From positions 1-64,000 of the forward strand of contig JALEPJ010000056.1 in the NCBI GenBank assembly GCA_022766385.1: a DNA stretch of 64,000 nucleotides. Direction: 5' to 3'. The stretch's first letter is position 1, and every line of letters starts with the position of its first letter. Shown here piece by piece: positions 55,047 through 63,192 of this stretch. Origin of the DNA: Rikenellaceae bacterium (lineage in GTDB: Bacteria; Bacteroidota; Bacteroidia; Bacteroidales; UBA932). Below the pieces are notes generated by a model that saw only the letters and a list, made by a program, of their open reading frames with translations, searched no databases and was not told the DNA's origin. A program made the position numbers and the translations under genes.

Positions 55047-55072
55047 CTTTCTATAGGAAATAAGTATTTTTG
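55042..55072 (+). promoter_or_regulatory. Bacteroidota promoter for esterase copy 2 and following genes
   Basis: TTTA at 55042-55045, spacer of 19 nt, TATTTTTG at 55065-55072 (exact TAnnTTTG). It starts inside the last codon of the CocE gene and gives a leader of about 28 nt before the ATG at 55107. Confidence 0.6.
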
Positions 55073-55106
55073 GAAGCCAAAAGACTATACAAACACCTTT
55101 GACAAT

Positions 55107-56198
55107 ATGAAAATGAAAGCACTTTTGACCATCTCATCCATAATCGTATTGAGTGCGACTTCAGCCCAGGCTCAATGGATGAGAACCCCTACTCCAAACG
55201 ACACGCTCCAAAGCGTAAGGGTACTTCCTAACGGCAATACCGTTTTCAGCATTTATGCCCCCAAAGCACGTACAGTGAGCCTCAGTGGGGACATTATGTC
55301 CAGAGAGGCCAAGACCATTGAGAAGAATGGCGTTTGGTCAATTGAAGTTCCTGGAGTTAAACCGGGAGCATATCGTTACACCTTCGTAGTCGACGGAGTC
55401 AATGTAATTGATCCGAAGAGCGACCTTGCACAGAACAACCGTCCTGTCGCTATGGTAGAGCCTGATGGAGCGGATTTCTTCTCATACAATCCGGATATCC
55501 CTCACGGAGCAATGGCTGTACGCAAATACCAGAGCAGCATACTCGGGACTACCAGAACAATGCGTGTATGGACTCCTGCAGGCTATGAGAAGTCAAAGGC
55601 CAAGCTTCCTGTACTCTACTTGATACACGGAGGTGGTGATACCGATGCTTCATGGCAATCTGCAGGCTGTGCAGGAGATATTCTTGACAACCTTCTTGCA
55701 GCAGGAAAGATGGTTCCTATGATTGTGGTAATGCCTAATGGAGCCTGTGACGTATCAGCTTTCGAGAAGGATCTTATGAACTGTATCATTCCTTTCATTG
55801 AATCCAACTACAGGGTGCTCACAGATAAGGACCACAGGGCAGTTTCGGGACTCTCAATGGGTGGTATAGAAACCCTCGAGGTCATTTTCAGAAATCCTGA
55901 CAAATTCGCTTATGTCTGGTGTCTTTCAGGAGGATTTACCCCTGGCAGCCCGATTGAGGATGAGCTTAAGCGTCTCAATGTAATCGAGAACATACCTATT
56001 GTAAATAAGAACTGCAAGGAGTTCGTAATGACCCAGGGAGGAAAAACTGACATCACCTACATTTCAGGAGAAAGAGCGAACAAGGTATTTGACGAAAACG
56101 GCTTGAAATATGAGTATATGGAAGTAGGCGAAGGCCACACCTGGTACACCTGGAGGCTCAACCTTTATGATATGGCACAGAGATTATTCAAGAAGTAA
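55107..56198 (+). CDS. Secreted CE1-type esterase with N-terminal E-set domain (copy 2)
   Basis: 363 residues with the same layout as the copy at 52138-53235: signal peptide (cut near AQA-QW), E-set domain, hydrolase with Ser250 in GLSMGG and His in GEGHTWYTWR. The mature N-terminal 117 residues are identical to the other copy, then identity falls to roughly half in the C-terminal third, so specificity probably differs. It is followed after 12 bp by another alpha/beta hydrolase gene and then glmS, in one operon from the promoter at 55042. Confidence 0.9.
   Translation: MKMKALLTISSIIVLSATSAQAQWMRTPTPNDTLQSVRVLPNGNTVFSIYAPKARTVSLSGDIMSREAKTIEKNGVWSIEVPGVKPGAYRYTFVVDGVNVIDPKSDLAQNNRPVAMVEPDGADFFSYNPDIPHGAMAVRKYQSSILGTTRTMRVWTPAGYEKSKAKLPVLYLIHGGGDTDASWQSAGCAGDILDNLLAAGKMVPMIVVMPNGACDVSAFEKDLMNCIIPFIESNYRVLTDKDHRAVSGLSMGGIETLEVIFRNPDKFAYVWCLSGGFTPGSPIEDELKRLNVIENIPIVNKNCKEFVMTQGGKTDITYISGERANKVFDENGLKYEYMEVGEGHTWYTWRLNLYDMAQRLFKK
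55173..55742 (+). repeat. 570-bp inverted repeat, arm 2 (inside esterase copy 2)
   Basis: Partner of 52603-53172. The two arms point at each other's genes and enclose about 2 kb with the CocE-like gene and promoters on both sides. Recombination between arms would invert the enclosed DNA and exchange the signal peptides and promoters of the two esterases. Confidence 0.85.
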
Positions 56199-56210
56199 TT
56201 GTTTTGAGGT

Positions 56211-57098
56211 ATGAGAAGAATAATCATCAGCCTGGCTGTTCTGGTAATAGCTACAGCAACAGTATACGCACAGAATCCACAAGCAGAAAGGCCTGCAGGA
56301 ATGAGAGAATTCAGAATGCCTGAGAAGCCTTCTGACCCGGCATTTGAGACAAAGGAGATTACTATTGACAGCCGTGGCATGAAGTTGTACGGTGTAGCAG
56401 TGATTCCGAATTCAGGACCTTCCAGAAAGCCGGCAGTGATAATGAGCCACGGCTATGGTGGGAACCATATTGGCTTCTACAGTCAAATGGCTGAACTTGC
56501 CAAGTCTGGCTATGTATGCTATGCGATTGATTTTCAAGGAGGAGGCAGGGGCTCGAAGAGTGATGGCTCTACCAGGGAAATGTCCATATTCACCGAGAAA
56601 CAGAATCTGATTGACGTAATTGATGCAGTAAGAGAATGGGACTGTGTTGATCCTGACAATCTATTTCTGCTTGGAGAAAGCCAAGGAGGCTGCGTATCTG
56701 CCATTACCGCGCCTGAAGTAAAGGAAAAAATCAAGGCCATTGCGCTGATTTACCCTGCCCTTTGCATTCCTGATGATGCCAGAGCCCTCTACAAAACAAA
56801 GGATGATATCCCTGCTGAAATCACCGTTATGGGTATAGAAATAGGTAAGGCTTATTATGAGAACCTGCTTGATTATGATATTTACAACGTAATCAAAGAC
56901 TTCGACAAGGATGTTCTGATTGTTCACGGCAGCGATGACGAACTTGTCAAGCAAAGGTATTCCGATAAAGCAGCCGAGATATACACTCACTGCGAATATC
57001 ACATCATCGAGGGTGCAGGACACGGCTTTTACGGGGAACAAAAAGAAAGAAGTAACAAATACGTATTTGACTTTTTCCAAAAAGAAATCAAGAAATAA
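56211..57098 (+). CDS. Secreted alpha/beta hydrolase (dienelactone hydrolase/S33-like)
   Basis: 295 residues, signal peptide cut near VYA-QN. Hydrolase landmarks: MSHGYGGNH (oxyanion), nucleophile Ser157 in LGESQGGC, Asp in HGSDDELV and His in GAGHGFYG. It looks like the group of acyl esterases and peptidases with a small lid. Natural substrate unknown; with the upstream esterase it probably deacylates glycan oligosaccharides. Its stop shares one base with the glmS ATG. Confidence 0.87.
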   Translation: MRRIIISLAVLVIATATVYAQNPQAERPAGMREFRMPEKPSDPAFETKEITIDSRGMKLYGVAVIPNSGPSRKPAVIMSHGYGGNHIGFYSQMAELAKSGYVCYAIDFQGGGRGSKSDGSTREMSIFTEKQNLIDVIDAVREWDCVDPDNLFLLGESQGGCVSAITAPEVKEKIKAIALIYPALCIPDDARALYKTKDDIPAEITVMGIEIGKAYYENLLDYDIYNVIKDFDKDVLIVHGSDDELVKQRYSDKAAEIYTHCEYHIIEGAGHGFYGEQKERSNKYVFDFFQKEIKK

Positions 57099-58951
57099 TG
57101 TGTGGAATTGTTGGTTATACAGGTTATAGAGAGGCATATCCGATACTGATTAAAGGACTTCACAGACTGGAGTACAGAGGTTATGATTCTGCGGGAACTG
57201 CTATCTATGATGATAAGAGCAGAGAATTGAATATATATAAGGCAAAGGGCAAGGTGTCCGATCTGGAGAAAGCTGCAATGGGACACAATCACTGCGGCAG
57301 TTTGGGAATTGCCCATACACGTTGGGCGACCCACGGACATCCAAATGAAACCAATGCCCATCCCCACGTATCGGAAACAGGGCAATTGACCATAGTCCAC
57401 AATGGCATTATCGAGAATTATATCATTCTGCGTGACCAGTTGAAGGACAAGGGCTACCACTTCAAAAGCGAAACTGACACCGAGGTCTTGGTGCAGCTCA
57501 TTCAGTATGTAATGGACAGTCACAATACCGATCTAGTGACTTCAGTCAGACTCGCTCTTGAAAAAGTAATTGGAGCATATGCCATTCTGGTGGTTGACAC
57601 GAAGAATCCCGATACTCTGGTGGCTGCGAGAAAGAGCAGCCCTATGGTTATCGGTATAGGTGAGAACAACTGCGAATTCTTCATCGCCAGTGATGCCTCC
57701 CCTATCATTGAGTACACCAACAGGATGGTTTATCTGGAGGATGAACAGATTGCTGTCTGCCACAGGGGAGAAGCGCTTCAGATCATTGCACTTGACAATT
57801 CGGAAGTGGCAGTCAATGTCAAGAAGGTTAATTTGGACCTGAGCATGCTTGACAAAGGTGGTTACCCTCACTTTATGCTAAAGGAGATTCACGACCAGCC
57901 TCAATGTATCAGGGACTGTATGCGAGGGCGCATAGTCCAGGACGGCAAGAGGATAGTCCTCAGTGCAGTTACTGAACACCGAGAGGAATTGTTGAAGGCG
58001 AAGAGAATCATCATAGTAAGTTGCGGTACTTCCTGGCATGCCGGTCTCATTGGCAAACTTCTCATCGAACAGTTCTGCCGCATCCCTGTCGAAGTGGCCT
58101 ATGCCAGCGAGTTCAGATACAGCGACCCTGTCATTGACAGCAACGACATTGTCATTGCAATATCTCAGAGTGGTGAAACGGCTGATACACTCGCTGCGAT
58201 TCAGTTGGCATCGGAACACGGAGCGCTCATCTTCGGCATAGTCAATGTTGTCGGAAGTAGTATTGCAAGAGCTTCTGATACAGGAACTTACATTCACGTC
58301 GGACCTGAAATAGGAGTAGCGAGCACAAAGGCTTTCACCGGTCAGGTTACTGTACTGACAATGATTGCTCTGGCAGTCGGTCGTGAAAGAGGAACAGTCA
58401 GCGAGGAGAAATACAGCAGTCTCATAAACGAACTTCTCACAATACCTGAGCTTATGGAGAAAGTTCTTGCCCAGGACGAGAAGATCAAGCTCATTGCGCA
58501 GCAATATGCCACTTCCCACAATATGCTTTACCTTGGAAGGGCATACAACTATCCTGTAGCGCTTGAAGGGGCTCTCAAATTAAAGGAAATCAGCTATATA
58601 CATGCAGAGGGCTATCCTGCTGCAGAGATGAAGCACGGACCGATTGCCCTCGTGGATGAGAATATGCCAGTTGTCTTCATCGCGACGCACCACAAACTAT
58701 ATGAGAAGATTCTCAGCAATATGCAGGAAGTTATCGCCAGAAAAGGAAAGGTACTGGCAATAGTTACGGAAGGCGATGAAACCATCAAGGGTATGGCTGA
58801 GAATATCATAGAAGTGCCTCAGGTGGATAATAGCCTTGCACCTTTGCTCACCGTGCTCCCGCTTCAGATGCTTGCATATCACGTAGCTGTGGCCAAGGGG
58901 CTCGATGTTGACCAGCCAAGAAATCTCGCAAAGAGCGTAACAGTAGAATAA
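57098..58951 (+). CDS. glmS: Glutamine-fructose-6-phosphate aminotransferase
   Basis: 617 residues. Cys2 is the glutaminase nucleophile (MCGIVGYTG), followed by RLEYRGYDSAG and the two SIS domains (ISQSGETADTLA and the C-terminal ending LAKSVTVE). It makes glucosamine-6-phosphate, the first step to UDP-GlcNAc for peptidoglycan and lipopolysaccharide. It overlaps the preceding secreted hydrolase gene by one base (TAATG) and is followed after 11 bp by a DUF4954 gene. No glmS ribozyme could fit between the overlapping genes. Confidence 0.96.
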   Translation: MCGIVGYTGYREAYPILIKGLHRLEYRGYDSAGTAIYDDKSRELNIYKAKGKVSDLEKAAMGHNHCGSLGIAHTRWATHGHPNETNAHPHVSETGQLTIVHNGIIENYIILRDQLKDKGYHFKSETDTEVLVQLIQYVMDSHNTDLVTSVRLALEKVIGAYAILVVDTKNPDTLVAARKSSPMVIGIGENNCEFFIASDASPIIEYTNRMVYLEDEQIAVCHRGEALQIIALDNSEVAVNVKKVNLDLSMLDKGGYPHFMLKEIHDQPQCIRDCMRGRIVQDGKRIVLSAVTEHREELLKAKRIIIVSCGTSWHAGLIGKLLIEQFCRIPVEVAYASEFRYSDPVIDSNDIVIAISQSGETADTLAAIQLASEHGALIFGIVNVVGSSIARASDTGTYIHVGPEIGVASTKAFTGQVTVLTMIALAVGRERGTVSEEKYSSLINELLTIPELMEKVLAQDEKIKLIAQQYATSHNMLYLGRAYNYPVALEGALKLKEISYIHAEGYPAAEMKHGPIALVDENMPVVFIATHHKLYEKILSNMQEVIARKGKVLAIVTEGDETIKGMAENIIEVPQVDNSLAPLLTVLPLQMLAYHVAVAKGLDVDQPRNLAKSVTVE

Positions 58952-58962
58952 AGCATAGAATT

Positions 58963-60963
58963 ATGAACAGATACAGAAGATTAAGTGATAAGGAAATAGA
59001 AATACTTATTGGAGCCGGCTGTCGTGCTGAGGATTGGAGTGCAATAGAGGTAGCTGAAGGCTTTGACCCTTCGAGAGTATCTAACGTCAGTTTCAGTGGC
59101 AAGGTGAGACTCGGTTCGACGGACTATTGCTTCGCGGTTAAGGGTGGCATAAGCAGACATTCCGAAATCAGGAATGCGAGCCTCCACAATGTCACAGTCG
59201 GTGACGGATGCTACATAAGCAATGTTAACAATTTCATTGCCAATTATGAAATCGGGGACAGGTGCTACATAGAGAATGTCGGCGTACTTTACGTCGATGG
59301 CGAGTGCAGTTTCGGCAATGGTGTAAAGGTATCGGTCCTGAACGAGACAGGAGGTCGTGAAGTCACGATATATGACCAATTGAGTTCACATCAGGCATAT
59401 ATGCAGGCACTATACCGCCATAGACCTGAATTCATTGCCGGTCTGGACGCTCTCGTGAATAAATACACAGAGTCCGTTAAGTCATGTACGGGCCTAATAG
59501 GCAATGATGTTACCATAGTCAACACCGACTCCATTTCGGGTGTAAGAATCGGAGATTCGGCCCTCATCAGAGGTGCACTGCGTCTCAACAACGGAAGCAT
59601 ATGCTCGAAGAAAGAAGCTCCAGTCGTAATCGGTCAGGGAGTAATGTTAGATGACTTCATCGTATGCAGCGACAGTAAGGTGGAGGACTGTGCAATGATG
59701 TCGCGCTGCTTCATAGGACAGGCCTGCCGCTTCGGCCACAGCTACTCCGCAAGCGATTCGCTCTTCTTCAGCAATTGCCAGGGCGAGAATGGAGAAGCCT
59801 GTGCAATCTTCGCGGGACCTTTCACCGTAACCCATCACAAGAGTACCCTGCTCATTGCCGGAATCTTCTCGTTTATGAATGCTGGTTCAGGCTCAAACCA
59901 GAGCAATCATATGTACAAACTTGGTCCTATCCATCAGGGAACACTGGAAAGAGGAGCGAAGACGGCCTCTGATTCATATATACTGTGGCCAGCCAGAGTA
60001 GGAGCATTCTCCCTCGTTATGGGACGTCACGTAGGTCACTCTGATACGAGCAATCTGCCTTTCTCATACCTTATTGAGAACAAGAATGCCACCTATCTCG
60101 TACCTGGTGTAAACCTGCGCAGCGTAGGTACAATCCGCGATGCCCAGAAATGGCCGAAGCGTGACAGCCGCCACGACAATGAAAGATTCGACTGTATCAA
60201 CTATAATCTTCTCTCCCCTTTCACCATTCAAAAGATGATGAAAGGCAAGAGCATACTTCAAGAGATTGTATCGGCCAGCGGTGAACTCAGTGATGTATAT
60301 TCATTCCATAGCACCAAAATCACCAACTCAGCTCTCAGGAAGGGTATAGGATACTACGATATTGCCATAGACAAATTTATGGGCAATTCATTCATTTCCA
60401 GACTTCAGGACCCGGACGGCAGTTTCAGCATTTCATCCGAGGAGGAGCTGCGAAGCAGGCTGAAACCGGACACACCTATCGGCTCCGGAGAATGGGTTGA
60501 CCTCTCAGGTCTCATTGCACCGAAGAGCGAAATAGATGCATTGATGAAGGACATTGAGGGAGGCAATATTACTGATCTTTCCCAGATAAATGCTGCCTTC
60601 AGAAAGATGCACGAAGAGTACTATTCATACGAGTGGACCTGGGCTTTCCAACACTTCCAGGAGGTCTTTGGGATTAACCCGTCAAGACTCACCAAAGAGG
60701 ATGCGGTCAAAATCATTGAACGCTGGAGGAACGCAGTTATCAAACTCGACAGAATGGTATATGAGGATGCCAAAAAAGAATTCAACCTGGCCAGCAAGAC
60801 CGGTTTCGGAGCAGACGGAGGCCGTCAGCGCAAGGAACTCGACTTCGAAAATGTTCGAGGAGATTTCGAAAGCAATGCCTTTGTCAAGACTGTACTCAAG
60901 CACATTGATTCCAAGAATGAGCTTGGAGACAGGGCAATAGAAGCAGTGTCACGCTGTCTCTGA
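58963..60963 (+). CDS. DUF4954 family left-handed beta-helix protein
   Basis: 666 residues. The N-terminal two thirds show imperfect hexapeptide repeats (VGDGCYISNV, IGDRCYIENV, VRIGDSALIRG, VIGQGVMLDDFIV), the pattern of left-handed parallel beta-helices seen in acyltransferases and sugar nucleotidyltransferases. A conserved middle part HHKSTLLIAGIFSFMNAGSGS NQSNHMYKLG-type and a helical C-terminal part follow. DUF4954 proteins occur mainly in Bacteroidota and have no assigned function. Being 11 bp downstream of glmS suggests, as inference only, a job with an amino sugar or its nucleotide. Confidence 0.85.
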   Translation: MNRYRRLSDKEIEILIGAGCRAEDWSAIEVAEGFDPSRVSNVSFSGKVRLGSTDYCFAVKGGISRHSEIRNASLHNVTVGDGCYISNVNNFIANYEIGDRCYIENVGVLYVDGECSFGNGVKVSVLNETGGREVTIYDQLSSHQAYMQALYRHRPEFIAGLDALVNKYTESVKSCTGLIGNDVTIVNTDSISGVRIGDSALIRGALRLNNGSICSKKEAPVVIGQGVMLDDFIVCSDSKVEDCAMMSRCFIGQACRFGHSYSASDSLFFSNCQGENGEACAIFAGPFTVTHHKSTLLIAGIFSFMNAGSGSNQSNHMYKLGPIHQGTLERGAKTASDSYILWPARVGAFSLVMGRHVGHSDTSNLPFSYLIENKNATYLVPGVNLRSVGTIRDAQKWPKRDSRHDNERFDCINYNLLSPFTIQKMMKGKSILQEIVSASGELSDVYSFHSTKITNSALRKGIGYYDIAIDKFMGNSFISRLQDPDGSFSISSEEELRSRLKPDTPIGSGEWVDLSGLIAPKSEIDALMKDIEGGNITDLSQINAAFRKMHEEYYSYEWTWAFQHFQEVFGINPSRLTKEDAVKIIERWRNAVIKLDRMVYEDAKKEFNLASKTGFGADGGRQRKELDFENVRGDFESNAFVKTVLKHIDSKNELGDRAIEAVSRCL

Positions 60964-60973
60964 CAGAGCGCGG

Positions 60974-61732
60974 CTAATAGGCTGCTTCTACAGATACTGC
61001 ATCCTTGATGACCAGTCCGGCCAGAGTAAAACCGAAAATGCCAGTTATATGCTGAAGGGAGCCGTTGACACGGGCCTTTTTCTCATCCCAAGCAGAAGCG
61101 CAGTTGACTTCCAATAAGTCAGCTGCGCCTTTGTTTAGAAGGACTTCGTCGCTATATACGCACATTACCTTTGAGCCAAGCGAAAGTTTACGCTGGTGCA
61201 TACGTTTCCTCATTGCGGCAGCAAGAGGACAGCCTCTGACGGACCAATATTCAGCCACCTTTATACGGCAGGGGTCCACTTTGAGGGCTGCTCCCATAGA
61301 AGAGTAAACCCTGGCTCCGGGAACGTGACTGGCTTCAATTATAAGATCTATTTTATTCTTCAGCGAATCAATGCAGTCTATGATGACGTCATAATCGCAG
61401 AGATTAAAGGAGGCTGCACTCTCAGCATCATAGGCTGCTCTGATGGCATTGATATCGGCATCAGGGTTGATATCGAGCAGGCGCTCTTTCATTGCCTCCA
61501 CTTTCACACGACCTACTGTAGAGCAGGTCGCCATCAACTGACGGTTGACATTGCTCACGCTGACACAGTCGGAATCGACTAAGGTAAGATGAACTATTCC
61601 TGTCCTCACCAGACTTTCCGCACACCAGGAACCGACACCGCCGACCCCAAACAGGATTACCTTGAGTTTGGAGAGGACGGCCATATTGTCAGATCCGAGA
61701 AGAAGTACCGATCTATCGTGTATACCTTGCAT
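60974..61732 (-). CDS. tcdA: tRNA threonylcarbamoyladenosine dehydratase
   Basis: 252 residues of the ThiF/MoeB E1-like fold. The ATP site LFGVGGVGSWCAESLVR and the activated-carboxylate region DCIDSLKNKIDLI are visible, along with the long C-terminal part that TcdA uses for tRNA. TcdA cyclises t6A at position 37 of ANN-decoding tRNAs. It is the last gene of a minus-strand run after the SASA esterase (10 bp) although its role is unrelated, so that link may be only positional. Confidence 0.92.
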   Translation of the reverse strand: MQGIHDRSVLLLGSDNMAVLSKLKVILFGVGGVGSWCAESLVRTGIVHLTLVDSDCVSVSNVNRQLMATCSTVGRVKVEAMKERLLDINPDADINAIRAAYDAESAASFNLCDYDVIIDCIDSLKNKIDLIIEASHVPGARVYSSMGAALKVDPCRIKVAEYWSVRGCPLAAAMRKRMHQRKLSLGSKVMCVYSDEVLLNKGAADLLEVNCASAWDEKKARVNGSLQHITGIFGFTLAGLVIKDAVSVEAAY

Positions 61733-61742
61733 TCAGAGCAGA

Positions 61743-63191
61743 TTATTTGATTGAAAGATTGAAAGGAGAGAGAGGCAAACCTTCCGCATTATGCAGGTTG
61801 CCTGGTTTGAAATCACCCCAGCCATATCTTACGGCTACAGGATTCCTGACCTCCGGAGTATTGATGATAATGAAATCGTCAGGCCATGCACTGCTGATGC
61901 TCCGGGCCTTCACCCAATTTCCTTCCGATGACAGGACTTCCAAGCCTTCTATGCCTTCCATTCTGTCCATACCATTAGGAATATTGCTCAACTTTACCCC
62001 TATCGCGTATTCTCGTCCTTTAGGGATAAAGACAGAAAGAGCTTCCGGAGAATTGCAGGCCAGTTTCGTGAAGCCGTATTGCCTGTTCAAAGCCAGCCAG
62101 GACAGACGCTCGCCTATTTCGCGTTTCTTCGCAGGATGGATATTCGTCTTTTCATACTCCTCAACCAGGTCGTTCGTCACCACTATGCCGCAGTTCGGGA
62201 CCTTATGGCAGAGTTTGTGCTGCTCATCCCTCAAAAGCGCGCCATCAATCCCTTCCCCATCCGCAGAATAAGTATATGGGGCAATCTCAACAAGATAGAA
62301 GGGCAATTCAGCCTCGTCGTCTCCGAAACGGGAACGCCAATGCCCTATCAGCCACTCCATATGTTCTACATATTCATCGTGCGCTCCGACATTGGAACAA
62401 CCCTGATACCAGATAAAGCCCTTGACCGTGTAACCGGCAATGGGGTTGAACATTGCATTGTAGGCTTTGAATGGTCTGTGATAATCCGTCATTGCCTCTA
62501 TCCTCTCGCGAGACAGATCCTCGCTGCCCCACTCGCGAAGCTGGCGTTCCGGTATCCAACTCTCGACCCTTGAGCCTCCGTATGCACAGCAGATGATTCC
62601 CACAGGAACATTGAGGCTGCGGTTCAATTGCTCCGCAAAGAAGAAGGCAACGGCACTCATATCCCAAACACCTTCGCTGTTTCCCCTTTTCCAATAACCG
62701 GAACCCCTCTCAACAGCTTCGTAGCTCGCGGCAATAGGCTCGGTATACATTCGCACCCTGTCAGCACCGGGAGGATTGGCAATATAAGGGTTCGCATCCT
62801 CAATAGGACAATTATAATAGCCGTGCATAGTGATGTCCATATTCGACTGTCCTGATGCAAACCAGACCTCTCCCACCAGTACATCGTTGATGGTCAATGA
62901 CATGCCATCGCCTTTGACTTCAATGCTGTAAGGGTGATAAGAAGCTTCCGGAGTCTTAGCCAGCACTGTCCATGAGCCGGAGGCGTCCGTCTGAGTCTGT
63001 ATGGAAATCCCGGTCCATGATGGGGTGACCGTAACGGCAGAGCCTGGTGTTGCGCAGCCCCAGATTACAGCATCGCAATTCTGTTGGAGCACCATACCGT
63101 CGCTGCAGGGTTGTCTTAACTCTAGTTTCGCCTCTGCGTTAGCAAAGGCGAAACATATTGACAACGATATTGCTATTAATCTGCTTTTCAT
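61743..63191 (-). CDS. Secreted SASA-type (sialate O-acetylesterase-like) acetylesterase
   Basis: 482 residues, signal peptide cut near ANA-EA. The SGNH hydrolase blocks are ASGQSNMD (nucleophile Ser116), the oxyanion Asn region WYQGCSNVG, and Asp/His in VEEYEKTNIHPAKK. An N-terminal beta domain precedes the catalytic part, as in SASA proteins such as the acetyl xylan/xyloglucan esterases. It lies 1 bp after the GH31 gene, so both are expressed together, which fits removal of acetyl groups from the same oligosaccharide. Confidence 0.92.
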   Translation of the reverse strand: MKSRLIAISLSICFAFANAEAKLELRQPCSDGMVLQQNCDAVIWGCATPGSAVTVTPSWTGISIQTQTDASGSWTVLAKTPEASYHPYSIEVKGDGMSLTINDVLVGEVWFASGQSNMDITMHGYYNCPIEDANPYIANPPGADRVRMYTEPIAASYEAVERGSGYWKRGNSEGVWDMSAVAFFFAEQLNRSLNVPVGIICCAYGGSRVESWIPERQLREWGSEDLSRERIEAMTDYHRPFKAYNAMFNPIAGYTVKGFIWYQGCSNVGAHDEYVEHMEWLIGHWRSRFGDDEAELPFYLVEIAPYTYSADGEGIDGALLRDEQHKLCHKVPNCGIVVTNDLVEEYEKTNIHPAKKREIGERLSWLALNRQYGFTKLACNSPEALSVFIPKGREYAIGVKLSNIPNGMDRMEGIEGLEVLSSEGNWVKARSISSAWPDDFIIINTPEVRNPVAVRYGWGDFKPGNLHNAEGLPLSPFNLSIK

Positions 63192-63192
63192 A

